NCBI GenBank assembly: GCA_016287095.1
Contig: JAEEVK010000001.1
Location: 33,635 to 97,634, forward strand
Direction of reading: 5' to 3'
Source of the DNA: Lachnospiraceae bacterium
Lineage (GTDB): Bacteria; Bacillota; Clostridia; Lachnospirales; Lachnospiraceae
DNA: 64,000 bases
This document shows positions 27,637 to 36,821 of this stretch, piece by piece. The translations under genes were made by a program, and so were the position numbers. The notes under the pieces are model-generated. The model worked only from the letters and a program-made list of their open reading frames with translations. It ran no database searches and had not been told where the DNA came from. Each line of letters starts with the position of its first letter. The stretch's first letter is position 1.

Positions 27637-28422
27637 ATGGACATTAAGGGTTTATGGACTATGGTATCGGCTAAAGGATTAAATGCTGAGACTTTTGAGC
27701 AGGAATGGTTTACAAACGAACAGCTCAACGCTCTGCCCGACGATAATTTCTTAAAGATGCTGGCAAACACAATGGTTACGATTGAGGATGACTCCTTAAA
27801 GATCTGTAACCCCGTTAACATTCCCGAGGGTACACCTCAGGAAGAAATTGATGAATTCTTAAAGTCAGGTCATGGCGAGTTGGTTGACGGCAAGCTCATG
27901 ATGTCTAAGAAGCTGGCAATCAAGTTCGAAGATGGCAAGCTCATGGTAGACAGCGGAGAAAGAGGCACCGTATTTGACGAGCCCATCAATCCCTGGAAAC
28001 CCATCGAAGAACTTGGCAACACCCTCATCATCCTGGATCAGTACCAGATCGTTCGCTCAGGAGAGACTCCTTCAGAGGTAAAGAAGACCGTTAAGGTAGA
28101 AAAGCAGGTAAGTGCAGAGACCGCTGCAGCAGCCGGCACATACATTGGAAAATATACCAAGTTTGTAGGCGATCCCGATACAGCAAAGAAGGAAGAACCC
28201 TTCAAGCTCGTACTTAACGCTGACGGCACAGGCAAGTCCTTCCGTGATGACCTCGAGATAAAGGTACCCGACTGGTCAGTTGAAGGCGGAAGCTTTAAGC
28301 TTACAGAGAAGTTCCTCGGTACCATAGATTACACCGGTACTCTTTCAGGCAACTCTCTCACACTCTACAACGGAGATCCTTCAAATGCATTAACCTGCAC
28401 ATATGTATACGAGAAGGAATGA
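27637..28422 (+). CDS. Hypothetical protein with a C-terminal lipocalin-like beta domain
   Basis: 261 residues, not recognised. The N-terminal 135 residues are mixed and acidic ('MDIKGLWTMVSAKGLNAETF'). A Thr/Ala-rich hinge leads to a beta-rich end with 'GTYIGKYTKF', 'LVLNADGTGKSF' and 'FLGTIDYTGTLSGNSLTLYN', a pattern of small beta-barrel or lipocalin-like modules common in Lachnospiraceae. No signal peptide or membrane segment. ATG 27637 is preceded by AGGAGG at 10 nt; ATG 27628 directly abuts it. Free-standing gene with its own terminator. Confidence 0.7.
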   Translation: MDIKGLWTMVSAKGLNAETFEQEWFTNEQLNALPDDNFLKMLANTMVTIEDDSLKICNPVNIPEGTPQEEIDEFLKSGHGELVDGKLMMSKKLAIKFEDGKLMVDSGERGTVFDEPINPWKPIEELGNTLIILDQYQIVRSGETPSEVKKTVKVEKQVSAETAAAAGTYIGKYTKFVGDPDTAKKEEPFKLVLNADGTGKSFRDDLEIKVPDWSVEGGSFKLTEKFLGTIDYTGTLSGNSLTLYNGDPSNALTCTYVYEKE

Positions 28423-28475
28423 TATTTAATCGGACTTGATTACGATTTACTAAATAATCATATTTTAGAATTAAG

Positions 28476-28509
28476 CATAGCCTCGATAATATTGGGGCTA
28501 TGTTTTTTT
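28476..28509 (+). terminator. Rho-independent terminator after the lipocalin-like gene
   Basis: CATAGCC (28476-28482) pairs with GGCTATG (28496-28502), followed by seven T residues. Confidence 0.8.
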
Positions 28510-28562
28510 ATATCTTGACTTATACCGGCATAAAATATATAATTTAGTTATAGAATATCCTT

Positions 28563-28588
28563 TCATTCCGAGCATAGCGAGGAATCTT
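28563..28588. repeat. Dispersed intergenic palindrome, CATTCCGAG...GAGGAAT type
   Basis: CATTCCGAGCATAGCGAGGA (from 28564) continues with ATCTT and is an imperfect inverted repeat. The same kind of sequence, with variants, is known between genes in many Firmicutes. It lies just before the GT2 gene. Confidence 0.5.
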
Positions 28589-28613
28589 AAATATATGATA
28601 CAGAGGTGGCATT

Positions 28614-29582
28614 ATGGATGATCTCATAAGCATCATTGTTCCGGTATATAATGTACAAAAATACTTAAGGACCTGCCTGGACTCCATCAGAAAACAAACA
28701 TACACAAACATAGAAGTAATCCTTGTCGATGACGGTTCAACTGACGGCTCTCAGAAAACCTGTGACGAGTATACGCACATAGACGAGCGCTTCATCTGTA
28801 TCCATAAGAAAAACGGCGGACTCTCCGATGCCAGAAACGAAGGCATCAAGCTCGCCAGCGGCAGATACGGTATGCTTGTTGACTCGGATGACTATATCCA
28901 CCGTGACAGTGTAAAGATACTTTACCAGAACATCATTAACTCCGAGGCTGACCTGGCCATCGGCAACTACCGTCGTGTAAAGTTTGAAGAAAAGGTTGAA
29001 CTCGAGAACAATCCCGACAACAAACCTGTGGAATATACCACAGAAGAAGCATTAAAAGAGCTTTGCGAGTTAGAATACAACTACTTTACAGCCAATCATA
29101 TCCAGCAGTTTACCTCTGCATGGAACAAGCTTTACAGGATGGATATATTAAAAAAGATACCCTTCCCCGTAGGAAAGGTATTCGAGGACGTAGCTACTGC
29201 CCACGCATTTATACATGCATGTAAAAAGGTTGTTTATACCGATGCGATCCTCTACTTCTATCTCATAAGAGAAGGAAGCATCTCCAGAGTCGCTGTTAAA
29301 AACACCGATATGATCTCTGCTTTTGAAAACCGTATAGAGTATTTCCAGGCAAACGGACTCGATCAGTTCCTGCCGAACACCTATCAGACATACCTTACAG
29401 TCCTTATGAGGACCTACACACACCTGATAGAGACTCCTGAGTCCCCGAGGATCAAGAAAGAGATCGTAGAAAAAGCCAAGGTAATATATAAGACACACAA
29501 GGATATACTTAAAGACAACAGCAAGCTGAAGCATGAAGTAATGCTCTTTACCAGCTTCCCGGCACTGTATAAGAAATCATAA
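28614..29582 (+). CDS. Glycosyltransferase family 2
   Basis: 322 residues. The GT-A fold opens with 'ISIIVPVYNVQKYLRTCLDSI', then 'EVILVDDGSTDGSQ' and the DxD-type site 'MLVDSDDYIHRDS'. It resembles EpsJ-like transferases that add a sugar from a nucleotide donor to a polysaccharide or teichoic acid chain. It lacks membrane helices apart from weak hydrophobic patches and probably works on the inner membrane face. It stands alone, with no other polysaccharide genes beside it. Confidence 0.9.
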   Translation: MDDLISIIVPVYNVQKYLRTCLDSIRKQTYTNIEVILVDDGSTDGSQKTCDEYTHIDERFICIHKKNGGLSDARNEGIKLASGRYGMLVDSDDYIHRDSVKILYQNIINSEADLAIGNYRRVKFEEKVELENNPDNKPVEYTTEEALKELCELEYNYFTANHIQQFTSAWNKLYRMDILKKIPFPVGKVFEDVATAHAFIHACKKVVYTDAILYFYLIREGSISRVAVKNTDMISAFENRIEYFQANGLDQFLPNTYQTYLTVLMRTYTHLIETPESPRIKKEIVEKAKVIYKTHKDILKDNSKLKHEVMLFTSFPALYKKS

Positions 29583-29612
29583 TTCGTATACTCAAACACT
29601 ATTAAAAAACTA

Positions 29613-29695
29613 AAAGATCCTTCAGCTCCCCTCAGGATAACAATATTTTGATATCAACAAAAAATTGTCATCCTGAACGAAGTGAAGGATTTTAT
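29613..29695. terminator. Long imperfect inverted repeat, probable bidirectional terminator
   Basis: ATCCTTCAGCTCCCCTCAGG (29617-29636) pairs imperfectly with CATCCTGAACGAAGTGAAGG (29669-29688), extended by ATTG and CAAT at the inner ends. Flanking T- and A-runs suit termination in both directions, between convergent genes. The right arm is of the widely dispersed TCCTGA-CGAAG-GAAGGAT type. Confidence 0.65.
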
Positions 29696-29730
29696 TTTTT
29701 TCAATTATGTTTTAGTCTATCTTTTGTTGC

Positions 29731-31431
29731 TCAGTTCTCAAACTTCCAGTCGATGATCTCGTATCCTTCACCGCTGAATGTAAAGTAAACATCCTGAAGT
29801 CCGGTAATAGGAGCATCAAATACTGCCTTGCAGACTGTGGTATCGTTACCGTCCGGCTCAACAGCGATATAACCGGCTACTGTACCGTTAGCATACTTTG
29901 TAGTTACGCGGATAGCACCATTGTTGCCATTGGTCTTTACGGTTGCAACTACTGACTTAGCACCTTTGTCACCAAAATCAACACCCTGGAGCTTTACAAA
30001 GTCACCGTCATTGATAGCGGTAAGTAACAGATTGCCGCAGCCATACTGCTTGCTGATCTCATCGGCGGGAGCTGTATCAACGCCGCCCATAACAGCAAAT
30101 GTAGCACCGTTTATGGTCTCGTAAGGATTAAGAGTACCAACCTGCTTTCTTCCATCCTTGGTCATCTTGATGTCGCCGATAGTACCGTCCTCACCCATTG
30201 TAAACTCATCAATGCTTGTAGAACGATATCCGTGAAGGATGCCCTGCTCTTTCTCAAGCATTCTTGTATGGTAGGTGATATACCACTGATCCTTAAACTT
30301 AAAGATCGCATGGTGGTTATTTCCGCCCACACCCCAGTAATATCCGGGATTTCTGAGGACTCTCTCTTTAAATGTGAAAGGTCCTAAAGGATTCTTGCTC
30401 TCCATGATGATGATCTCACCATTTTCGAAACCGTACTCTTCTGTACCGGCCTTATCCACGCTGAAGTTGCTGCAATAACTGTAGTAATAGGTATCACCGT
30501 ACTTATGGATACCTGAATCCTCAAAGAGATAAGGAGCATCGATGGATACGGGTACATCCACGAGACTCATCATATCATCACCGAGCTGTGCACATCTTGC
30601 AGTATAGGGATGTGCAGCCTTGGGCTGGCCGTCCTCTCCGCGGGGTACGCCGCCGCCGAAGTAGATATATGCCTTGCCGTCATCATCAACAAGTACTGCG
30701 GGGTCAAAAAGCCACTCAACATTACCGCAGTTTTCCATATCACGTCTGATAAGACCGTGTCCCAGCTCATCCCTGAAAGGACCTACGGGGCTGTCGGCAC
30801 ATACAACACCGATACCGCCGCCGTTATCAGCAAAGTAAAGGAAGAACTTGGGCTTTCCGTCCACCATCTTCCAAGCTGCTGCCGGAGCCCATGAATTGTG
30901 AGCCCACTTTGTAGCTCCGCCTGCACCTGCTATGGTTATCTCGCCATGATCTGTAAAGTTGATCATATCCTTTGTAGATACTACATAAAGGCTTCTGATC
31001 TTGCTGTAAGAATTTTCCTTTATCTCGCCCTTCTCATCGTACTCATAAGCATCGGCTGTCATATAGAAATATACAGTATCATCATAAACCAGTGCAAAGG
31101 GATCTGCTCCGTAATGCTGCTCGATAATGGGGTTATTGTTCATAAAACCCTTGTAAGTCTTTGACAGCTTCACATCTTTGAAAATAGCTTCAAAATCCAT
31201 AGTTTCCTTCTCCTTAAGTTCATTATTGTCTTTTATATCATCCGTGTTTTCAACCACGGCTGACTCCGCATCCTTTTCCGGTGCATCCGTTTCTTCTGCC
31301 TGCTGAGGTTCAGCGGTTGCAGTTACCGTAACTGTGTTTTCCGGCTCCTTATTTGTATTACCGTCATTAGACGCACATCCTACAAGCATCATAGCCATAA
31401 CAACAGATAAAATAAGCTTTTTCTTGTTCAT
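29731..31431 (-). CDS. GH43 lipoprotein with C-terminal carbohydrate-binding-like domain
   Basis: 566 residues. A lipoprotein signal (lipobox LVGC, Cys19) and an acidic linker to about 80 place it outside the cell on the membrane. The five-bladed GH43 domain shows the base Asp in 'HYGADPFALVYDD', the pKa-tuning Asp in 'WLFDPAVLVDDDGK' and the acid Glu in 'PYLFEDSGIHKYGDTYYYSY'. The last 130 residues are beta-rich like CBM6. GH43 enzymes act on arabinoxylan, arabinan or xylan. Its own promoter stands just upstream. Confidence 0.9.
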   Translation of the reverse strand: MNKKKLILSVVMAMMLVGCASNDGNTNKEPENTVTVTATAEPQQAEETDAPEKDAESAVVENTDDIKDNNELKEKETMDFEAIFKDVKLSKTYKGFMNNNPIIEQHYGADPFALVYDDTVYFYMTADAYEYDEKGEIKENSYSKIRSLYVVSTKDMINFTDHGEITIAGAGGATKWAHNSWAPAAAWKMVDGKPKFFLYFADNGGGIGVVCADSPVGPFRDELGHGLIRRDMENCGNVEWLFDPAVLVDDDGKAYIYFGGGVPRGEDGQPKAAHPYTARCAQLGDDMMSLVDVPVSIDAPYLFEDSGIHKYGDTYYYSYCSNFSVDKAGTEEYGFENGEIIIMESKNPLGPFTFKERVLRNPGYYWGVGGNNHHAIFKFKDQWYITYHTRMLEKEQGILHGYRSTSIDEFTMGEDGTIGDIKMTKDGRKQVGTLNPYETINGATFAVMGGVDTAPADEISKQYGCGNLLLTAINDGDFVKLQGVDFGDKGAKSVVATVKTNGNNGAIRVTTKYANGTVAGYIAVEPDGNDTTVCKAVFDAPITGLQDVYFTFSGEGYEIIDWKFEN

Positions 31432-31479
31432 GATATATTACTCCATAAACATTAAATTGTCAGCAATGAGACTGTAGTT

Positions 31480-31509
31480 AGTATATCAGACAGATATGAA
31501 TCAAGTCAA
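31480..31509 (-). promoter_or_regulatory. Promoter of the GH43 gene
   Basis: Minus strand TTGACT (31504-31509) and TATACT (31480-31485), 18-nt spacer, in the gap after the isomerase gene. Confidence 0.55.
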
Positions 31510-31514
31510 CTCAC

Positions 31515-32381
31515 TTATTGCTGTAATATTTTCAATAATGACTCATGAGCCAGTGAAAATGCCTCAAATCCCGTAAGATTCCTGCTTGCATCGATTTCGG
31601 TCTTATTACCGCCCTTTTCCAGCTCTGCCAGGCCCTTAAACTCAAAAAGATGTGGCTCCAAAGAAAGGAATCCGTCAAATCCGTTACAGAACAGATCATC
31701 AAGTATCTTCTTTACATTTCCGTCACCGTATCCGACAGGCACAACCTTGCCGCTGCCCCATATCGCATCCTTGATATGAATATACGAAATATACCTCTTT
31801 AACAAACCGTATGCTTCAAGTGTATCCTGTTCAGCCTGTACAAAGTTTGCAAAATCAAATATAGCCCTGAAATTCTCACAGGCAAATTCATCCATCAGTT
31901 CCTTACACTCAGGAGCTTTTTCACCATATATGCCTTTCTCATTTTCATGCAAAAGAACTGCATCGTTCTTTTTTGCGTAATCAACAAATTTTCCAATCCT
32001 GTCGAATACATCATCCTTATACTTTGCTCTTGCTTCCTTACTGTCTCCGGGTATATAAAAGCTAAACATTCTGATATTTCTTGTATCCATCATATGAGCA
32101 ATCTCTATAGCTCGCTTAAACTCATCAAAATGCTTTTCAAAAGCATCGGTAATACCGATTTTTCCGAGAGGTGAACCAAGGGCTGACAGTGATATGCCTG
32201 CATTGTCAAGCTTTTTCTTTATCTCACTTACCTTAGCGTTATCGTGGAATATCAGATTGTTGCCGTCCACGCCGCGCATCTCCACATATTTGATCCCCAG
32301 CTTATTCAGACTCTCTATCTGGACATCAAGCTTTCCGTCAATCTCATCCGCAAATCCCGTAATCTTGTATTCTCTGCTCAT
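31515..32381 (-). CDS. Sugar phosphate isomerase/epimerase family TIM-barrel protein
   Basis: 288 residues of the AP-endonuclease-2-like isomerase fold. The barrel starts 'KITGFADEIDGKLDVQIESL'; metal-binding-type residues are in 'VLLHENEKGIYGE', 'RAIFDFANFVQ', 'YIHIKDAIW' and 'GFLSLEPHL'. Such proteins isomerise or epimerise sugars, or act as lyases on keto-sugars, and often sit with Gfo/Idh/MocA dehydrogenases. The start overlaps the upstream stop by 1 nt (TGATG), a sign of coupled translation. Confidence 0.85.
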   Translation of the reverse strand: MSREYKITGFADEIDGKLDVQIESLNKLGIKYVEMRGVDGNNLIFHDNAKVSEIKKKLDNAGISLSALGSPLGKIGITDAFEKHFDEFKRAIEIAHMMDTRNIRMFSFYIPGDSKEARAKYKDDVFDRIGKFVDYAKKNDAVLLHENEKGIYGEKAPECKELMDEFACENFRAIFDFANFVQAEQDTLEAYGLLKRYISYIHIKDAIWGSGKVVPVGYGDGNVKKILDDLFCNGFDGFLSLEPHLFEFKGLAELEKGGNKTEIDASRNLTGFEAFSLAHESLLKILQQ

Positions 32382-33535
32382 CAGTATGTTCCCTCCGTAT
32401 CAAATACTTTGCCACTGCCTTCCTTTTTCTTTGACATCTTCCTGCGCTTATTCAACTCCTCCAAGAAAAGATCCTCATCAAACGGTAATTCTATTGTTTT
32501 ATCAAGCCATGAGGATAAGAACATCGCATTTGAAAGCATCAGTCCGTTGATACCTTCTTTGCCCTCTGCGATCAGCTTTCCACCGTTAAGTATCCTGTCG
32601 GTAAATGCCTTTAACACACCCATATGCTGCTCATTTAACCCGTCAGTCTCAACCTCGATCTGTTCTCTCGCAGGCTGTGCAAAACCATTTTCGGCAGTTC
32701 TGCAGAATTCTCTTTCATTCTCACTCAGCTTGTCAAATATGAGTTTGTTATTCTCGCAAACGATCTTACCCATCTCAAAGGTGAGCTCCAATCTGTTTGT
32801 ACCGGGTGCATCACCTGTAGTGGTCACAAATACACCTGTGGCACCGTTGGCAAACTCCATATATGCCGTTACGTCATCTTCTACCTCTATATTGTGCCAC
32901 TTTGCCTCATGGCAGAATGCTCTTACCTTTACAGGCAGACCGCACAGCCACTGAAGCAGGTCGAGCTGATGAGGACACTGATTGAGCAGTACACCGCCGC
33001 CTTCTCCGTCCCATGTTGCTTTCCAGCCTGCTGCATCATAGTAGCTCTGTGTCCTGTACCAGTCAGTGATTATCCAGTTTACACGTTTTAAAGCTCCGAG
33101 CTCGCCGCTTTCGATCATCTCATGCAGCTTTCTGTATACACAGTTGGTACGCTGGTTAAACATGATGGCAAATACCTTGTCACTCTTTTCGGCTACTTCA
33201 TTCATCTCTCTTACCTGCTTTGTATAAACACCTGCAGGCTTTTCACTTATGGCATGTACTCCGTGCTGTAAGGCATAGATTACAAACTCCGGATGGAAAT
33301 AGTGAGGTGTTGCGATAAGCACTGCGTCACACTCCTTAGAGTCGATCAGCTCCCTGCCGTCAGAAAAACGCTTAACCTCTGCAGGCAGATTTTCTTTAGC
33401 CCATTTAAGTCTGTCCTCGTTTATATCGGCTACTGCCGTAAGCCTCATCTGAGGCACCATACCTTTAGCGACATTTGCCGCATGACCGCTGCCCATTCCA
33501 CCGATACCTATAATACCAAGTCTTACTTCGTTCAT
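32381..33535 (-). CDS. Gfo/Idh/MocA family oxidoreductase
   Basis: 384 residues. Rossmann motif 'LGIIGIGGMGSGHAANV' for NAD(P), the family motif 'ISEKPAGVYTKQV' with the catalytic-type Lys, and a C-terminal alpha/beta domain ('WDGEGGGVLLNQCPHQLDLLQWL') with the histidine of the active site. It would oxidise or reduce a hydroxyl on a sugar or inositol-like compound. Co-transcribed with the isomerase and the second dehydrogenase. It ends with a basic tail. Substrate not known. Confidence 0.88.
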   Translation of the reverse strand: MNEVRLGIIGIGGMGSGHAANVAKGMVPQMRLTAVADINEDRLKWAKENLPAEVKRFSDGRELIDSKECDAVLIATPHYFHPEFVIYALQHGVHAISEKPAGVYTKQVREMNEVAEKSDKVFAIMFNQRTNCVYRKLHEMIESGELGALKRVNWIITDWYRTQSYYDAAGWKATWDGEGGGVLLNQCPHQLDLLQWLCGLPVKVRAFCHEAKWHNIEVEDDVTAYMEFANGATGVFVTTTGDAPGTNRLELTFEMGKIVCENNKLIFDKLSENEREFCRTAENGFAQPAREQIEVETDGLNEQHMGVLKAFTDRILNGGKLIAEGKEGINGLMLSNAMFLSSWLDKTIELPFDEDLFLEELNKRRKMSKKKEGSGKVFDTEGTY

Positions 33536-33562
33536 TGTGTTCTCCTTTTCGTATGATCATTG

Positions 33563-34552
33563 TTAACTTTGATTGTAAATACTAAAAACTGTCCTAAAGG
33601 TGCTTTCAACACTGTCCAGATTGTTTTTAAATGTTTCTCCGCTTATGAGGCTCCTGTAAAAATCTTCAATGCAGGCTTTATGCCCGCTGCCCCAGTAGCC
33701 TTTTCCTATACCTTCCGGTTCCTCACATTTAATCTGATTACACTCCCCATTTTCATTCCATAGGAAAATATCCGTACCATTCAGCATGATCCTGCCCTTG
33801 TCACCCTGTATCTCTATGATCACGGGAGCATCATTTGCATATCCGTTAGAGGCATAAAAGCAGGCCCTTTTACCATCCGGGAATGACAGCCATGCTTCAA
33901 CAGTATCCTCCACCTCTATATCGTATAAATGGTGCTTGTCAATGGAGCCTTCGACCTTATCGGGTGTACCGAGATATCTCAGCATCAGATCCAGAGTGTG
34001 TATCGACTGGTTTATAAGGGCTCCTCCCCCCTCTGATGCAAGACGCCCTTTCCAGTCGCTACTCTCATAATAATCCTTATCACGCCTCCAGGTCACAAAA
34101 GCTCTCCCACCGATTACATTTCCTATTTTCCCTTCGGATATCATTTCATCCATTTTGAGTGTGGAACAGTTATATCTGTTCTGAAAACATATACCCAATT
34201 TCCCGGGATTTCTCTTGTCCGCTTCCTTAAGCGCTTTAAACTGCTCCAAAGATATCGCACAGGGCTTTTCCATAAACACAGCCTTGCCATGGTTTAAGAA
34301 ATCAAAAGCCATCGGAGCGTGCAGATAGTGAGGCGTACATATGTGGACCACATCAACATCGGATTTCAATAACTCACGATAGTCAGCATATACATCATAA
34401 TTGGTTCCTTTTATATACTTTTCCGCTAAAGCCTCAGCCTTTGCCGGGATTGTATCACAAAACGCCGTCATCAGTACATCATCCATTTGGCTCAATGCCC
34501 AGGCATGTACCTGCGATATACCGCCGCAGCCTATTATTGCGACCTTTGTCAC
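33563..34552 (-). CDS. Gfo/Idh/MocA family oxidoreductase (second copy)
   Basis: 329 residues, distantly related to its neighbour. N-terminal 'VAIIGCGGISQVHAWALSQM', 'VFMEKPCAISLEQF' and 'LASEGGGALINQSIHTLDLML' mark cofactor and substrate regions. It begins at a GTG with GGGGAGG 9 nt upstream. First gene of the three-gene unit and divergent from an AraC regulator that likely controls it. Two dehydrogenases plus an isomerase fit an oxidise / rearrange / reduce route on a sugar or glycoside. Confidence 0.88.
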   Translation of the reverse strand: MTKVAIIGCGGISQVHAWALSQMDDVLMTAFCDTIPAKAEALAEKYIKGTNYDVYADYRELLKSDVDVVHICTPHYLHAPMAFDFLNHGKAVFMEKPCAISLEQFKALKEADKRNPGKLGICFQNRYNCSTLKMDEMISEGKIGNVIGGRAFVTWRRDKDYYESSDWKGRLASEGGGALINQSIHTLDLMLRYLGTPDKVEGSIDKHHLYDIEVEDTVEAWLSFPDGKRACFYASNGYANDAPVIIEIQGDKGRIMLNGTDIFLWNENGECNQIKCEEPEGIGKGYWGSGHKACIEDFYRSLISGETFKNNLDSVESTFRTVFSIYNQS

Positions 34553-34726
34553 TTGTCATCACCTCCCCGGTTATATATTTACCTTCTATATTAAATCTTT
34601 TTCATGTTGGTATTGTAATTTATCCTGAAATATTATAATATAGACATATAATACTTATTTTATGCAATATTACTACCTCGGAATATTATAACATCATAAT
34701 AAACATATTAACAAAAGGAGATCCGT

Positions 34727-35578
34727 ATGCAGAACTACGAGATTACCACTTCCATGTTCCCTGTAGCCCCGCCTTACGATATGGTATATAAAAACGAAGT
34801 GACCGATCAGCCTGTGGGACCGCACTCGCATAATGCAGTAGAGTTTTACTATACCCTGACCGACCTGCCCGATGTACTTTTAAATGATAAGGTATTGGAA
34901 GTAAAGGCAGGTACACTTCTGGTGATACCGACATTCTGTATACACCAGCTGTACCATGAAGCCGGTAAACTGTATGAACGATACATCTTCAGTATAAATA
35001 CACAATGGCTGGATACAGTTTTCTGTGAAGGTGCTCCTGAGTTTTCATATTTAAAAGATACACCCATGCCCATCCTTCTTTATCCCGACAAAAAAGGTAA
35101 GCAGGAGTTAAAAGAGAAATTTGAAAAGCTGATGTCATATGAGGATCGTACATCGATAGCTGCCATAACTGCCTTTTTGGATACATTATCCTTCATACAC
35201 GGCATGACAAAGAAGTTGAATTTAAAAAAGAAACAGAATCTCCCGATATCACCCTCACAGAAAAAGGTAAACGATATAATAGCTTTCCTGCAGGACCATC
35301 TTAGCGAAAATATAAATATACCTGAGATCTCCGCACATTTTTATCTGAACCCCGATTATCTGGCCAGACTTTTTAAGAGCCATATGCACATCTCTATAGG
35401 CAGATATATTTCTCTGCAAAAAATAAGTGCTGCAGAAGGGATGCTCAGAAACGGCAGCACGGTGTCAGAAGTGCAGGAAGCATTAGGCTACTCCAGCTAT
35501 GCATACTTCTTCAAAAACTTTCAAAAGATCACCGGTATGTCACCCAGCAAATACAGAAGCCAGTATACAATAAAATAA
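34727..35578 (+). CDS. AraC family transcriptional regulator
   Basis: 283 residues. An N-terminal cupin-like sugar-sensing domain ('VGPHSHNAVEFYYTL', 'AGTLLVIPTFCIHQLYHEAG') and a C-terminal double helix-turn-helix ('NINIPEISAHFYLNPDYLARLFK', 'TVSEVQEALGYSSYAYFFKNFQKITGMSPSKYR'). AAGGAG precedes the ATG. Divergent from the dehydrogenase/isomerase unit, which is the probable target. AT-rich blocks GAAATATTATAA (near 34,627) and GGAATATTATAA (near 34,680) in the gap could be operator half-sites; that is a guess. Confidence 0.9.
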   Translation: MQNYEITTSMFPVAPPYDMVYKNEVTDQPVGPHSHNAVEFYYTLTDLPDVLLNDKVLEVKAGTLLVIPTFCIHQLYHEAGKLYERYIFSINTQWLDTVFCEGAPEFSYLKDTPMPILLYPDKKGKQELKEKFEKLMSYEDRTSIAAITAFLDTLSFIHGMTKKLNLKKKQNLPISPSQKKVNDIIAFLQDHLSENINIPEISAHFYLNPDYLARLFKSHMHISIGRYISLQKISAAEGMLRNGSTVSEVQEALGYSSYAYFFKNFQKITGMSPSKYRSQYTIK

Positions 35579-35580
35579 TA

Positions 35581-35608
35581 AACGGGCGATCATTTGGTCG
35601 CCCGTTTT
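35581..35608 (+). terminator. Terminator after the AraC gene
   Basis: AACGGGCGA (35581-35589) pairs with TCGCCCGTT (35598-35606) and T residues follow; between convergent genes. Confidence 0.85.
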
Positions 35609-35614
35609 CCTGTA

Positions 35615-36802
35615 TCACCCATTTGCTTTTCCTGCTATCCTGTCTTCTGTTTCCCCTTCAGCCCCAAGTGCATTCAGTTTATTAGCCAGTTGATAAAAAT
35701 ATGTTTCATCATTATCATATTTTTCTTTCCAGGATAAACTTTCTACTGAATTCTCTGTACTCATTATTTCTTTTAATGAGTCATCAAATGTCAGATCAGA
35801 CCATAATCTTTCACCTGAATAATAAAACTTATAATTATCAATCTGCTTATATTCATAAACACGCTCATCAGTATCATGCTTTACTGATACACTGTCTTCG
35901 GAAAAACATACATATTCATTTTTATTTCCGACGATTGTCAATATACACGGCAGCATCATAAACGCCATTATACATACATAAAATATTATCTTAAGTTTTT
36001 CGCTTTTTATGATCAGATCGTGTACATCCATTATCAAAAGAATGGCCATTATTGCAAATAATGTAATTAAACTTGCACTATCATCAACAAAAACTATTTT
36101 CAGATCTTTTGAAAAATCCAGAGTCCTTTTCAGATTTATATATCTTGCAATCATTCCGGAATATGTTCCAAAGGAAAGGCAAAAGATCATCAGTGATAAA
36201 AAAGCTATCAACAATTCAAAATAAACAATTAATCTTGTAATGATTTCTGATACTATCCCTTTTTTATACTTTGATGAAATGTTAGCAGCAACCATACTGC
36301 CGGTCCATACAAGCAGCGGTATTACAATTACCATGCCAATATAAAAACAGGCGGCCTTCATATCTATAATTTTAAGCAATCCTGCCATCAATATTGCTAA
36401 ACTCGAAATCCCCTGAACAATTAATATCCTCACAAGGATAAAACCATAATATATACCGTTATTTATTCCATGACTTTTACTGATATCGGTTATACGCTCA
36501 TAATAATCTGACATTTTTTTAACTAAAAAAACCGATATTATAAATATACCGAAGATTTCCGTATTGCTTCTTGCCATTACTGTATATTTACGGATTAATA
36601 TCTGAGTTCCCAGTGCCAGTAATACCACTGCTGCACTTACGTCCAATAATGATAAATACGATTCATCGAGTATTTTCGCATTACACCCCATTAACACCAG
36701 CAAGATCAATCCTGATATCCAGTAAATGATCCACAGATTTCTGCTTTTATTCTTTTTTCGTATATAATTAAATAAATTTTTTATTATCGCTTTGTCATTC
36801 AT
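35615..36802 (-). CDS. ABC transporter membrane protein (permease-like)
   Basis: About 395 residues with roughly eight to nine hydrophobic segments and a charged extracellular or cytoplasmic C-terminal part from about residue 300. I do not recognise a named family. It directly follows an ABC ATPase gene (19 nt) and matches the size of ABC-2-like permeases in YtrA-regulated operons, so it is probably the membrane half of that transporter. ATG 36802 has GAAAGG upstream; the longer frame to 36871 overlaps the ATPase. Confidence 0.65.
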   Translation of the reverse strand: MNDKAIIKNLFNYIRKKNKSRNLWIIYWISGLILLVLMGCNAKILDESYLSLLDVSAAVVLLALGTQILIRKYTVMARSNTEIFGIFIISVFLVKKMSDYYERITDISKSHGINNGIYYGFILVRILIVQGISSLAILMAGLLKIIDMKAACFYIGMVIVIPLLVWTGSMVAANISSKYKKGIVSEIITRLIVYFELLIAFLSLMIFCLSFGTYSGMIARYINLKRTLDFSKDLKIVFVDDSASLITLFAIMAILLIMDVHDLIIKSEKLKIIFYVCIMAFMMLPCILTIVGNKNEYVCFSEDSVSVKHDTDERVYEYKQIDNYKFYYSGERLWSDLTFDDSLKEIMSTENSVESLSWKEKYDNDETYFYQLANKLNALGAEGETEDRIAGKANG

Positions 36803-36821
36803 AATTTTTCCTTTCGGCACA

